A DNA stretch of 64,000 bases, taken from Caproicibacter sp002399225 (GTDB taxonomy: Bacteria; Bacillota; Clostridia; Oscillospirales; Acutalibacteraceae). Made by a program: the position numbers and the translations under genes. Positions 15,705 through 23,926 of this stretch are shown here, one piece after another. The DNA is taken from the NCBI GenBank assembly GCA_036756705.1, contig DAIOKN010000001.1, positions 62,001 to 126,000 of the forward strand. Direction: 5' to 3'. A model generated the notes under the pieces. The model was not told the origin of the DNA. It saw nothing but the letters and a program-made list of their open reading frames with translations, and made no database searches. Each line of letters starts with the position of its first letter. Position 1 is the first letter of the stretch.

Positions 15705-17108
15705 ATGCGCGATCAAAGATATAAGGGGAAAATTGCAGCTTGTCTGGCGGCGCTGGTTTTGTCCCTCTCGGCAGCCGGAATTCCCGGATTTGCCTCGGCT
15801 GGCAGTTCATCCGCCGGCTCCAGTGAAACGCCCGTTTCCTTTTCAACTGGAGTCCTCACCAGGTCGGAGGGCGGCGCATCCGGAACTGCGGCGCGGACCA
15901 ATTCGGCCTATCAGGCCATCCGAAAGATTAGCTCCAGCGCGAATGTTCAGCAGCTTCGGCGGGTTAGTCTGTCAAACAGCCTGGCGGAAGATAGCGAAGC
16001 AAGATACGCTTATGTCGAACAGAAGTATGGGTATTCTGCTTTGGCCACGGACACGGAGCGCACACTTTATGACTATATCGGCAATGCGGCCTACCAGGTT
16101 TCCAACCAGCCGATCGACGGCTATTACCCGGTGGGTCAGATCATGATGCCGACCCAGCTGGATCAGTCTGAACTTCAGAAGGTCTTTCTGGCTTATACCA
16201 ATGACCACCCGGAAGTATTCTGGCTCAGCAATGTGTTTTCATACGGCAGTGAGGGCAACTTCTCCATTCTGCAGCTTTATTCAGTCCTTTCTGCCGATGC
16301 CTGCAACAGCGACATCGACACACTGCAAAGCAAAGTGGAACAGGTCGTTAATTCCATTCCGGCTGGGCTGAGTGAATTTGACCGGGAAGAGGCTCTGTAC
16401 AATTACATGGTCAAACAGTGCAGTTACGACACCGCAGCGGTGAAAGACTCAAGCATTTGGCAGGCATTCACGGCTTATGGCGCTTTGACGGACGGCAAAG
16501 TAGTCTGCGAGGGTTACTCCCGCGCCATGGAACTGCTTTCCAGCTATGAAGGCTTGCATTGCGCGCTGATCCGGGGTTCCAGCGGAGGGGTCGGGCATAT
16601 GTGGAACGCGGTCAGCGTCGCTGGAAACTGGTATTACCTTGACCTGACCTGGAGCGATGGAAACCAGCCGGTTTACAATTATTTCAACATCACGACCCAA
16701 GTCATCGGGACGACTCATAAAATTGCGCCGCTTGCATCCACTTTGACCTCAAAACAGTTTGTCGCGGCCAATTCGCAGGTGAATCTGTTTCTTCCGTCCT
16801 GCACGGCGACAGCGGAGAATTATTATATTGTAAAAGGAATCAGAATTACGGATCTGAGCAGTGCGAACGACAGCGCCGTTGTGTCGCAGCTTTCTTCCGA
16901 TCTTGCCAACAGCGACACAACGATTGCCTTTTATATCAATGCCGGCTCCAAGTATTCTTCGGTCATCAGCGGTCTGGTTTCCGCTTCTCCCTATAAAATG
17001 AAATCCTATTTGCAGCAGGCGCAGCAGCGGGCCGGCAAAAAGGTCACCGGGGCGAGCTATGTGGTGGATTCCGCCAATCACGGCCTTGATATCTGTGTCA
17101 CTTATTAA
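15705..17108 (+). CDS. Secreted transglutaminase-like (cysteine protease fold) protein
   Basis: A 467-residue exported protein. An N-terminal basic segment and hydrophobic core (KIAACLAALVLSLSAAGIPGFASA) form a signal peptide. The central domain carries the transglutaminase-like triad: Cys in DGKVVCEGYSRAMELL, His in GVGHMWNAVSV and Asp in WYYLDLTWSDG. A C-terminal domain of unknown function follows. ATG 15705 is chosen because GGAGG lies 9 bases upstream. Such domains in Firmicutes act as peptidases or cross-linking enzymes at the cell surface; the activity here is not proved. A YjfB-like gene follows about 100 bp downstream. Confidence 0.82.
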   Translation: MRDQRYKGKIAACLAALVLSLSAAGIPGFASAGSSSAGSSETPVSFSTGVLTRSEGGASGTAARTNSAYQAIRKISSSANVQQLRRVSLSNSLAEDSEARYAYVEQKYGYSALATDTERTLYDYIGNAAYQVSNQPIDGYYPVGQIMMPTQLDQSELQKVFLAYTNDHPEVFWLSNVFSYGSEGNFSILQLYSVLSADACNSDIDTLQSKVEQVVNSIPAGLSEFDREEALYNYMVKQCSYDTAAVKDSSIWQAFTAYGALTDGKVVCEGYSRAMELLSSYEGLHCALIRGSSGGVGHMWNAVSVAGNWYYLDLTWSDGNQPVYNYFNITTQVIGTTHKIAPLASTLTSKQFVAANSQVNLFLPSCTATAENYYIVKGIRITDLSSANDSAVVSQLSSDLANSDTTIAFYINAGSKYSSVISGLVSASPYKMKSYLQQAQQRAGKKVTGASYVVDSANHGLDICVTY

Positions 17109-17210
17109 AGGGAACAGTTCGCAGAAAGGCTGGCTCAATAATACCGTTCCGGTTTTCAAACATAAAAATGCAGAGTAAAGAAAATTTTAAGTGCAAAGGA
17201 AGCATTATAA

Positions 17211-17396
17211 ATGGACGTCAGTGGAGTGGCAGATCTGAGTGTTTCCATGAGTCTTTCAGAAACGCAGCAGGCCGCGGGAACCATGGTCCTCAAGAAGGCC
17301 ATGAATTCCGCACAGGCAGAGGGAACTTCTCTGATTCAGTGTATGCAGAGCAGTACCGTGCCGTCCTCCGGCCACGTTTTGGATGCCCTGGTTTAA
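17211..17396 (+). CDS. YjfB-family small protein (putative motility protein)
   Basis: A 61-residue protein starting at ATG 17211 with an AAAGGAAG site. It shows the YjfB pattern: N-terminal DVSGVADLSVSMSLSETQQAAGTMVLKKAMNSAQ, then a short Ser/Thr-rich tail. The family is annotated as putative motility proteins in Bacillus and Clostridia but its molecular role is unknown. The upstream gene encodes a secreted transglutaminase-like protein, and no flagellar genes are in the window, so the motility label rests only on family naming. Confidence 0.78.
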   Translation: MDVSGVADLSVSMSLSETQQAAGTMVLKKAMNSAQAEGTSLIQCMQSSTVPSSGHVLDALV

Positions 17397-17414
17397 AAAT
17401 TAAAAAGAAAACAG

Positions 17415-17465
17415 CCCAAAAAGCTCTCCGGTGCAGTTCCAATGCACCGGAGAGCTTTTTCGTTT
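17415..17465 (+). terminator. Bidirectional terminator between yjfB-like and racemase genes
   Basis: A perfect 16-bp stem AAAGCTCTCCGGTGCA/TGCACCGGAGAGCTTT with a 7-nt loop, T-run on the forward strand and A-run on the other side, placed between convergent genes. Confidence 0.92.
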
Positions 17466-17473
17466 ATAAATTT

Positions 17474-18121
17474 TTATTGGGCCAGCAGTTCTACCATCCG
17501 GTCCGCGGGATCGACCAGCGAAAGAGAAGTCTTCTTTTTCAGCGCCAATTTGAAATATGGAAAATGGGTGCAGCCGAGCACGAGCGCCTGACAGCCGCAG
17601 ACGGTGAACCACCCGACAAGCGCGGTCAGATGCAGCCGCTCCACAATTTCTTCCGGTGGTTCCTTGTCCTCAACGGCCAGCACCGCATCCAGGCAGCAGG
17701 CTCCATACAAATGCAGCTTTGGATTTGCCTGCATCAGCGTACGCTCAATTCCCGCCAGTCCCTGAGCGTTGGCGGCGATCACGCCGAGCCGGGTGTATCG
17801 CCCGGCCGCTTCCCGGTAGACGTCCAGCGGGGTCACAATGCGCAGACGCTTTTCTTTTGCCAGAGCGGGAAAGTTCACCGAGCTGGAAAGGGAGTTGCAG
17901 TAGACAAAAGCACTGTCGCAGTTTTGCGCCTTTGCCCGGTCCAGCAGACCGCCGACAAAAGCATGCTTTTCGCTGGGTGAAGAAATTTGAAACTGTGTCT
18001 GTGTCACCGGATCCGACGAAATGGGAAAAGCAACGCCGGTCCGCCCGGCCTGTTTCAGAAAAGCTATTCCCATTTGGGTATCTACCGGTGTGCCAGCCAG
18101 TACCGCAATTGGTTTGTTCAT
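17474..18121 (-). CDS. Aspartate/glutamate racemase family protein
   Basis: A 215-residue cofactor-independent racemase of the Asp/Glu family. The two catalytic cysteine regions are visible: VYCNSLSSSVNFPAL near residue 73 and VLGCTHFPYFKL near residue 182. Family enzymes interconvert L- and D-aspartate or glutamate, often for peptidoglycan. It is somewhat shorter than MurI glutamate racemases and is transcribed divergently from a LysR-type regulator, suggesting specific control rather than the constitutive murI role. Substrate choice is uncertain. Confidence 0.82.
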   Translation of the reverse strand: MNKPIAVLAGTPVDTQMGIAFLKQAGRTGVAFPISSDPVTQTQFQISSPSEKHAFVGGLLDRAKAQNCDSAFVYCNSLSSSVNFPALAKEKRLRIVTPLDVYREAAGRYTRLGVIAANAQGLAGIERTLMQANPKLHLYGACCLDAVLAVEDKEPPEEIVERLHLTALVGWFTVCGCQALVLGCTHFPYFKLALKKKTSLSLVDPADRMVELLAQ

Positions 18122-18328
18122 GAGAATTCTCCTCCTGTTAAGTTAATTGAAACGAAAAGCTAATGTCCGCCCGGAGCATCGCTTTCCGTCTGAAAAGCAA
18201 AGATTGGATACAAAGCTGCTTTTTACAGGGAATCATTATTTTGCATAGAATCTAGAATTATTTGACGATTTCTGACAAAAATTAATTATATTTTTTAAGA
18301 AAATATGATTAGTTTTTCCTACACTTTG

Positions 18329-18357
18329 TTGACAGCCGCCGAGAATTCTCCTAAGAT
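18329..18357 (+). promoter_or_regulatory. Promoter of the lysR-type gene
   Basis: TTGACA (18329-18334) and TAAGAT (18352-18357) are separated by 17 bp. The spacer contains the palindrome GAGAATTCTC (18341-18350), which also occurs at 18122-18131 in the leader of the divergent racemase gene. Confidence 0.65.
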
Positions 18358-18388
18358 AGACGAAGATGTTCACAGGAAAGGAGGATAA

Positions 18389-19375
18389 ATGAAAATGACT
18401 TTTCGGCAGCTTTCCTACGTCGTTGAAATTTCCAAAAGCGGCTCCATCAACAAAGCGGCACATAATCTGTTCATTTCCCAAACGGGGATCAGCGCCTCGG
18501 TCCATGATCTGGAGGAGGAACTTGGCATCTGTCTTTTTAACCGAACCAACCGCGGTGTGGAGTTCACGCCGGAGGGAAAGGAGTTTTTAAGTTATGCCAT
18601 TTCCCTTGTGGAACAAAAGCAGCGCGTTGAGCGGCTGTACAGCGGAAATAAGGAGGCCGCGGCGCCCACTCGGTTTTCCGTTTCCACTCAGCGGTATCCT
18701 TTCACGGAAGCAGCTTTTCTGCAGATGCTGCAACAGTCGCAGGAAAGCAATTACCGCTTTTCCATCAAAGAGACGGGGATGGATACCGTCATTGATGACA
18801 TCTTTAACCATCAGGCCGACATCGGCGTCATCTTCCTGACGGAACTGAACAAAAAGATGGTCTGGCGGATGATGACTTCCCGCGAAATTGAGTTTCATGA
18901 GCTGGCCGTGGTTCCCCCCTGCGTCTTTGTAAAAAGATCTCATCCGCTGGTCGGAATGGAATCCGTAGATGAATCTGTGCTTTCCAGCTATCCATACGTT
19001 TCTTTTGAACACAGTCAGGGGGTGGCGGTCGATTTTTCCGAAGAGTACCAGTTGCTTTGGTCCAAGCGGCCGACCCGCTGTATCACTGTAAACAACCGGA
19101 CTTCCGTGTACCATATTTTGCTGACCACAAATGCTTTTACCACGGGCAGCGGCCTTCTGGTCCGCGATTTGAATGACAGCAAGGTGATTTCCATTCCGCT
19201 TGAGGAAAGAACCAAAATTCATCTGGGATGGATCAAATCAAAAAACAGGAAGTCTTTCTCCAAAATGGATGAATTTATTTCCCTGCTGGAGAATTCCGTC
19301 GCGGACTCCATTCAATACACGGAAGAAATGCACCGCCAGCTGGCGAAGATCATCCGGCCCGCGAAGCGGCGCTAA
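18389..19375 (+). CDS. LysR-family transcriptional regulator
   Basis: A 328-residue regulator. The N-terminal winged helix-turn-helix is typical (MTFRQLSYVVEISKSGSINKAAHNLFISQTGISASVHDLEEELG), followed by the periplasmic-binding-like effector domain. It is divergent from the Asp/Glu racemase gene across a 267-bp intergenic region, the classic arrangement in which a LysR protein regulates its divergent neighbour and itself. Other possible targets are the dehydrogenase gene that converges on it. The start is ATG 18389, a few bases after GGAGG. Confidence 0.92.
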   Translation: MKMTFRQLSYVVEISKSGSINKAAHNLFISQTGISASVHDLEEELGICLFNRTNRGVEFTPEGKEFLSYAISLVEQKQRVERLYSGNKEAAAPTRFSVSTQRYPFTEAAFLQMLQQSQESNYRFSIKETGMDTVIDDIFNHQADIGVIFLTELNKKMVWRMMTSREIEFHELAVVPPCVFVKRSHPLVGMESVDESVLSSYPYVSFEHSQGVAVDFSEEYQLLWSKRPTRCITVNNRTSVYHILLTTNAFTTGSGLLVRDLNDSKVISIPLEERTKIHLGWIKSKNRKSFSKMDEFISLLENSVADSIQYTEEMHRQLAKIIRPAKRR

Positions 19376-19469
19376 GCCTATTATAAATGGATTGAGAGCA
19401 AATATTTTTTTATTTCAACAAAAAATACTATAAATTAACTAAAAAATTGTTCTACTTATCGATATTCTT

Positions 19470-20615
19470 TTAGGAAACATGCAGAGAAGCACGTCTTTTC
19501 AGTGTTTGCTGCCCTACTGCATCGGCATTTTTAATGGCTTGGATGAAAGTTTCTTCTGTCGGATGCCCTGGGGCGCACGTCCATTCAATCACAGAAGAAG
19601 CTTTTTTTGCAATGACTGGCAGGTCGGCTTTTGTCAGGCCGATTTCCTCCAGGGTGACGGGGAGACCGACACTCCGGTTAAAGGCGAGAACACGCTCCTG
19701 TTCTTCCGTCTGGTTGTCATAGGTCAGCAGGCAAAGAACGCCGAACGCTACGATCTCGCCGTGCAGGTGATGACCCTCGCAGGCGGGAATCAGCGAACTT
19801 CCATAATAGACGCAGTGGGCGAGGGAACTGTTGTAATAATAGTTGTCCTCGGGATTAGACTGATTTTGCCGGACTGTGCAGTTTGACACGATGCCGGTCA
19901 GCATGATGATGTCCAGCGCGACCTGCTCCAGCTCGAAGGAAACCCGATTTTGCCTGCAATCTTCCAGAGCCTGTTTACCGAGGCTGAGCAGCGGCTCGGT
20001 GCAGGTCTTTGCGATCCCCAGACCGAGGGCGGGCAGATGATCCAGCTTTTTTCCGCGGCAGGAAAAGGACACTTCATATTCTTTGGACAGCGCGTCTCCA
20101 ATGCCGGCCCAGAACATATCGCTCGGTGATTCGGCGATAATTTTCGTGTTGATAAACGTATGACGGGCAGGCTGCTTCTGATAATAATATTCGCGGAACG
20201 AACCGTCCTGGTTGTAAATCACACTCAGGTTGGTGCAACTTGCGCAGTTGGAGGCAAGCGTGGGGAAGGTGAAGACCGGTTTGTCAAGCTTGTCGCCGAG
20301 AGTCTTGACCGTGTCGCAGGCGCGGCCGCCGCCGACCCCGAACAACAACTCCGCCTGGCGGACCAGGGGGTTCTGCTTTAGTTTTTCAACATTTCCAAAA
20401 GTGGAATCTCCGCCAAACCATAGAAAGCCTAGAATCTGTACTTTCGAACCGGCAACTCCATCCAGCAGGGCATCTTTTGCTTTTCCCATTGCGGCTTTTC
20501 CACCAATGACAACTGCTGTTTTCCCATAGTTTCTTGTGACAAAGGGAATTTCGCGGTAGCAGCCCTCTCCCACACTGTAATGAGGTAAATAGATGTTTTG
20601 GTTAGTCATTGTCAA
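19470..20615 (-). CDS. Iron-containing alcohol dehydrogenase family protein (glycerol dehydrogenase-like)
   Basis: A 381-residue NAD(P)-dependent dehydrogenase of the group III / glycerol dehydrogenase superfamily. The nucleotide-binding segment is FGVGGGRACDTVKTLGDKLDKPVFTFPTLASNCASCTNLSVIY. The metal ligands are expected as Asp in GIGDALSKEYE, a histidine in EGHHLHGEIVAFG and another in the later region. The natural substrate is unknown. The gene is preceded on its strand by a full T-box leader and a consensus promoter, which is unusual for an alcohol dehydrogenase and suggests that its product takes part in amino-acid-linked metabolism. Confidence 0.82.
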   Translation of the reverse strand: MTMTNQNIYLPHYSVGEGCYREIPFVTRNYGKTAVVIGGKAAMGKAKDALLDGVAGSKVQILGFLWFGGDSTFGNVEKLKQNPLVRQAELLFGVGGGRACDTVKTLGDKLDKPVFTFPTLASNCASCTNLSVIYNQDGSFREYYYQKQPARHTFINTKIIAESPSDMFWAGIGDALSKEYEVSFSCRGKKLDHLPALGLGIAKTCTEPLLSLGKQALEDCRQNRVSFELEQVALDIIMLTGIVSNCTVRQNQSNPEDNYYYNSSLAHCVYYGSSLIPACEGHHLHGEIVAFGVLCLLTYDNQTEEQERVLAFNRSVGLPVTLEEIGLTKADLPVIAKKASSVIEWTCAPGHPTEETFIQAIKNADAVGQQTLKRRASLHVS

Positions 20616-20644
20616 GACTCCTTTCCATTATATCGGGTAAAAAA

Positions 20645-20940
20645 TAAAAAAGCTATCCGTCCCAATTAGGACGAATAGCTTCGTGGTACCACCTAATTTC
20701 GTATGAAAGTGTTATTTTCATACCTTTGCACAGCACGGATTTTCCCAATCGATGCCGTTCCCCATTTTTACGGCGGGGGTTCCGTCAGAGTCTACTCGGG
20801 GGAAATTCCCCTTTCGGTCTGCAGCTCCAAGATGATTTCGTATTTTCTTCCGGGGAAGCGATCACACCTTTCGCTTCTCTCTGCGCCCGGTTGTAGAAAA
20901 CCTACTCTTTCTTTTCTCAGCCTTTTTCTCTTTAATTTTA
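20645..20940 (-). promoter_or_regulatory. T-box riboswitch leader
   Basis: On the reverse strand the leader carries the main T-box elements: AGTA in an early internal loop, a Stem I with CCGGG/CCCGG pairing around GGTGTGAT, GAGTAGACTCTGACGG resembling the Stem II/III region, and the conserved T-box AGGTGGTACCACGA. The antiterminator pairs ATTAGG with CCTAAT. The competing terminator pairs AGCTATTCGTCC with GGGACGGATAGCT and ends in TTTTTT (about 20646-20680). The codon facing the AGTA loop is best read as UAC (tyrosine), by position before GAA; this reading is inference. Readthrough would occur when the cognate tRNA is uncharged. Confidence 0.9.
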
Positions 20941-20946
20941 ATGTGT

Positions 20947-20975
20947 ATCATAAATCATTTTTCCGCGTTTGTCAA
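20947..20975 (-). promoter_or_regulatory. Promoter of the T-box leader and dehydrogenase
   Basis: On the reverse strand TTGACA (20975-20970) and TATGAT (20952-20947) are separated by exactly 17 bp, placing the transcript start near 20940, at the beginning of the T-box structure. Confidence 0.85.
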
Positions 20976-21290
20976 GAAAAATTTTTCTCAAGGATCTGCG
21001 GGACAAGCCGCTCTTTTTATCATGTCTGACCGCATCGCTGATTAAAATAGTTTCGGCAGTTCCTTTCCGCACGACAGGCAGAACCACAGTTAATTTTTCC
21101 GGAGAGCCCGGCCTTCTACCGGATATGATGATCAAATCATTACTCATCGGATTATGAGTTGTGGCATAGAAGCAATCAGTGCGTCCCGTTACAGAAGAAA
21201 ATAAGAAGATGAGAAGACCTCACTTTTTTTAAAAATCCTTATTAAGTAATTATTGATACAGTCGATATATAACAACAGAGGTGTTTGACA

Positions 21291-21476
21291 ATGGTGAGCA
21301 AGGCCCGAGAAAAAGCAACTAAAAAGTATTTGCAAAAACTGGAAGATGTCATTTTCCGGGTAAAAAAGGGCAGAAAAGCGGAAATAAAAGCCCATGCGGA
21401 ATCTCTTGGCATGAGCGTCAATGCTTATATGAATTATCTGATCGATAAGGATATAGGCCCGTTCGATCAGTTATAG
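21291..21476 (+). CDS. Small ribbon-helix-helix (Arc/CopG-like) protein
   Basis: A 61-residue basic protein beginning at ATG 21291, 7 bases after AGAGGTG. The segment DVIFRVKKGRKAEIKAHAESLGMSVNAYMNYLID has the beta strand plus two-helix pattern of Arc/CopG/omega-type DNA-binding proteins that occur in plasmids and integrative elements as regulators or antitoxins. No toxin gene is adjacent. It lies at the left margin of the AT-rich accessory island. The role is inferred from fold pattern only. Confidence 0.75.
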   Translation: MVSKAREKATKKYLQKLEDVIFRVKKGRKAEIKAHAESLGMSVNAYMNYLIDKDIGPFDQL

Positions 21477-21827
21477 GTTCCGTTTCGTCTTTTGATTTAA
21501 GCTGGAGCCAGCGGTGTGTCGAAAGAGCTTACGACTGTCCCGGCACAGATCTGCAATGAAACGGCGGGGAAGATGCGCGGACGGAAGAGAAAATTTTTGC
21601 TTTACTTTTTAGAATTTATCCGCAATAAAAAGCAAAATCATCGATCCATGACAATCGCCGGCAAGGGTGCCAGGTTTTTGTTATGGATTTTTCTTATATT
21701 ATAATTCGTGGTGACATTATCTATCTCTTATCTTTTCATTTTTCGAAAAGTATCTTTGCCTTTTGATACTTGATATTATTCGGCTAACCGTATATAATAA
21801 ATAAAAAAATAAAAAGGACGATAGCGT
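21477..21827. other. Gap of about 350 bp without a supported gene
   Basis: A 62-codon frame at 21516-21704 has no ribosome site and no recognisable domain and is not called. The first half is GC-richer than the rest and may be a remnant. AT-rich sequence before 21828 probably contains the promoter of the van-type genes, but no confident -35/-10 pair was fixed. Confidence 0.4.
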
Positions 21828-22016
21828 ATGGACTATATTTCTGCCCCGGAAGCTGCCTTAAAATGGGGAATTTCGGAACGGCGGGTGCAAAAGTTATGTG
21901 AAGAAAATCGTATACCCGGCGTGATACGATTTAGCCGTATGTGGCTGATACCCAAAGACGCAGAAAAACCAGCGGATAAAAGATATACAAAAGGAAGGAC
22001 CATATGCAATGAGTGA
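21828..22016 (+). CDS. Excisionase-like helix-turn-helix protein
   Basis: A 62-residue DNA-binding protein starting at ATG 21828 with AAAGGACG upstream. MDYISAPEAALKWGISERRVQKLCEENRIPG is a MerR/excisionase-type helix-turn-helix, and RFSRMWLIPKDAEKPADKR is the wing used by many small Firmicute proteins of this type. The end overlaps the start of vanR by 8 bp, so it is translationally coupled to the sensor system. It may be a recombination directionality factor or a local regulator. Confidence 0.8.
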   Translation: MDYISAPEAALKWGISERRVQKLCEENRIPGVIRFSRMWLIPKDAEKPADKRYTKGRTICNE

Positions 22017-22712
22017 CAAAATACTAATTGTCGATGATGAACCGGAAATTACCGATCTCATTTCTTTGTATTTGGAAAACGAGGGTTTTATTGTTTTTAA
22101 GTCTTATACTGCGACTGATGCCTTGAAATATATTGACAAAGAAAAGCTGGATATGGCAATTCTGGATATAATGCTGCCGGATATGAATGGTTTGGAGATA
22201 TGCAAAAGAATCCGTGAAAAATATCACTACCCGATTATCATGTTGACTGCCAAAGGAGAAGAAACCGACAAAATTACCGGGCTAACTTTCGGTGCAGACG
22301 ATTATATTACAAAGCCGTTTCTTCCGCTGGAATTAGTAGCTCGCGTCAAGGCGCAACTACGCCGTTACAAGCGATACAATATTGCCGCAGAGCCGGAAGA
22401 AGATATTATTGTTCATGCGGGGCTGGTTTTAAATGTTAACACCCATGAATGCACTTTGAATGAAAGGCCCCTCTCTTTAACACCCACAGAATTTTCGATT
22501 CTGCAAATTCTGTGCAAGAGAATAGGAAATGTCGTTAGTTCAGAGGGGAATTGTTCCATCAAGTTTGGGGAGACGAATACTTTAGCAAAAGCAACAATAC
22601 AATCACCGTTCATATCCGGCATTTGCGTGAAAAAATGGGAGATTCTTTTGAAGAACCCAAATACATCAAAACTGTTTGGGGGTGTGGGTATAAAATTGAA
22701 AGAACTTCATAA
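22009..22712 (+). pseudogene. vanR: VanR-type response regulator, frameshifted in the DNA-binding domain
   Basis: Encodes an OmpR/PhoB-family response regulator. The receiver domain is intact: acidic pocket DDE near residue 9, phospho-acceptor Asp in AILDIMLPD, Thr in MLTAKG and Lys in TKPFLP. The winged-helix domain reads normally through LTPTEFSILQILCKRIGNVVSSE, then a run GGGG at 22545-22548 shifts the frame. In the +1-offset frame the expected ending continues (FHQVWGDEYFSKSNNTITVH, then VWGCGYKIER) and stops at 22710-22712. Removing two G residues restores a 233-residue VanR. As given, the open frame runs on into the kinase gene, making an artificial or real 594-residue fusion. Confidence 0.85.
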
Positions 22713-22713
22713 A

Positions 22714-23793
22714 GTGCAGTTCAACAAAGTATATAGGAAGCAGCTAATTCAAGTGTTTTTTGCCGCGATAATATATACAGCATTAGGCGTGGCTGTCTAT
22801 CTCTTGACGGCTAACTTGCTTAGACAATTTGCGGGACAAAATGAGTTGCTGTCACAGATCGCAGCATGGATTGAACTTCATAGGGGACTTGGAGCACTGG
22901 TATATATCGTGGTCGGTTATGGTGCAATTTTGCTTTATTATTGGAACAAGCCTTTCCTTTATCTGAACGAGGTCTTAAATGCAACGGAAAACATTTTTCA
23001 GCATAGAAACGAAATTATTGAACTGTCTGCCCCGCTAAAAGATGCAGAAATCTATCTGAACCAACTGAAAATATCTGTACAGAACAATGAACATGCGGCG
23101 CAAGAAGCAGAACAGCGAAAGAACGATTTGATTGCATATCTTGCTCATGATTTGAAAACGCCTCTGACTTCTGTCATCGGCTATCTTAGCCTATTGGATG
23201 AAGCTCCGGATATGCCTATGGAACAAAAAGCAAAGTATGTACACATTGTATTGGATAAGGCTAAGCGCTTAGAAAAACTCATTAATGAGTTTTTTGAAAT
23301 TACTCGCTACAATCAGCAGAAAATTGTTCTTGAAAAAGAAAACATTGATCTCTATTATTATATGCTTGTTCAAATGACGGACGAATTCTATCCTGTTTTA
23401 TCAGAACATGGAAATACGGTAAAATTAGATGCAAATGAGGATTTAACCATCTACGGAGATTCTGTAAAATTGGCAAGGGTATTTAACAATATCTTAAAAA
23501 ATGCAATTTCGTACAGCTATCCCGGCACTGAAATTACTGTTAGTGCAAGGGCTGCTGACACCTCTGTCCAAATTGCTTTTTGCAATCATGGAAAGACCAT
23601 TCCATCATCAAAATTAAATTCAATATTTGAAAAGTTTTTTAGGCTTGATGAAACCCGCGCAACAAATACAGGTGGCGCGGGATTGGGATTGGCGATTGCA
23701 AAAGAAATCATTACTCTGCATGGAGGAAGTATAACCGCAGAAAGCGAAAATGAAGTCACTACCTTCTCTGTATCCCTGCCAATTTCTTGTTAG
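22714..23793 (+). CDS. vanS: VanS-type sensor histidine kinase
   Basis: A 359-residue membrane kinase, start taken as GTG 22714 just after the restored vanR stop. Two hydrophobic helices (residues about 11-33 and 55-77) flank a short extracellular loop. The phospho-acceptor histidine lies in AHDLKTPLTSVIGYL; the ATPase domain has the N box FNNILKNAISYS and the G boxes around GGAGLGLAIAKEI. It resembles VanS-family kinases that respond to glycopeptides or cell-wall stress, but no vanHAX-type resistance genes follow. In the sequence as given it is in the same frame as the 5' part of vanR because of the frameshift. Confidence 0.88.
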   Translation: MQFNKVYRKQLIQVFFAAIIYTALGVAVYLLTANLLRQFAGQNELLSQIAAWIELHRGLGALVYIVVGYGAILLYYWNKPFLYLNEVLNATENIFQHRNEIIELSAPLKDAEIYLNQLKISVQNNEHAAQEAEQRKNDLIAYLAHDLKTPLTSVIGYLSLLDEAPDMPMEQKAKYVHIVLDKAKRLEKLINEFFEITRYNQQKIVLEKENIDLYYYMLVQMTDEFYPVLSEHGNTVKLDANEDLTIYGDSVKLARVFNNILKNAISYSYPGTEITVSARAADTSVQIAFCNHGKTIPSSKLNSIFEKFFRLDETRATNTGGAGLGLAIAKEIITLHGGSITAESENEVTTFSVSLPISC

Positions 23794-23855
23794 GAAAACA
23801 TCAATGTTTTCTTAGGATTTTCTTAGGAATTAGATAAGTTAATATTAAAAAACAG

Positions 23856-23900
23856 ATAGCTCCTGTTAGATAAAATGATAACTAACAGGAGCTATTTTAT
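23856..23900 (+). terminator. Terminator between vanS and the vanZ-like gene
   Basis: A 12-bp stem AGCTCCTGTTAG/CTAACAGGAGCT with a loop of about 12 nt is followed by ATTTTATTATT. Confidence 0.75.
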
Positions 23901-23926
23901 TATTGGAGAAAGTGAGAATATCAGAC

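Noticed and set aside
20938..21147. 69-codon reverse-strand frame upstream of the T-box
   Set aside because: It contains the T-box promoter, lacks a ribosome site and shows no recognisable domain.
21516..21704. 62-codon forward frame in the accessory island
   Set aside because: No ribosome site or recognisable family; likely chance or remnant.
22009..23793. A genuine hybrid VanR-VanS fusion protein
   Set aside because: The native VanR C-terminus is present in another frame with its own stop codon, so a frameshift explains the long frame better.
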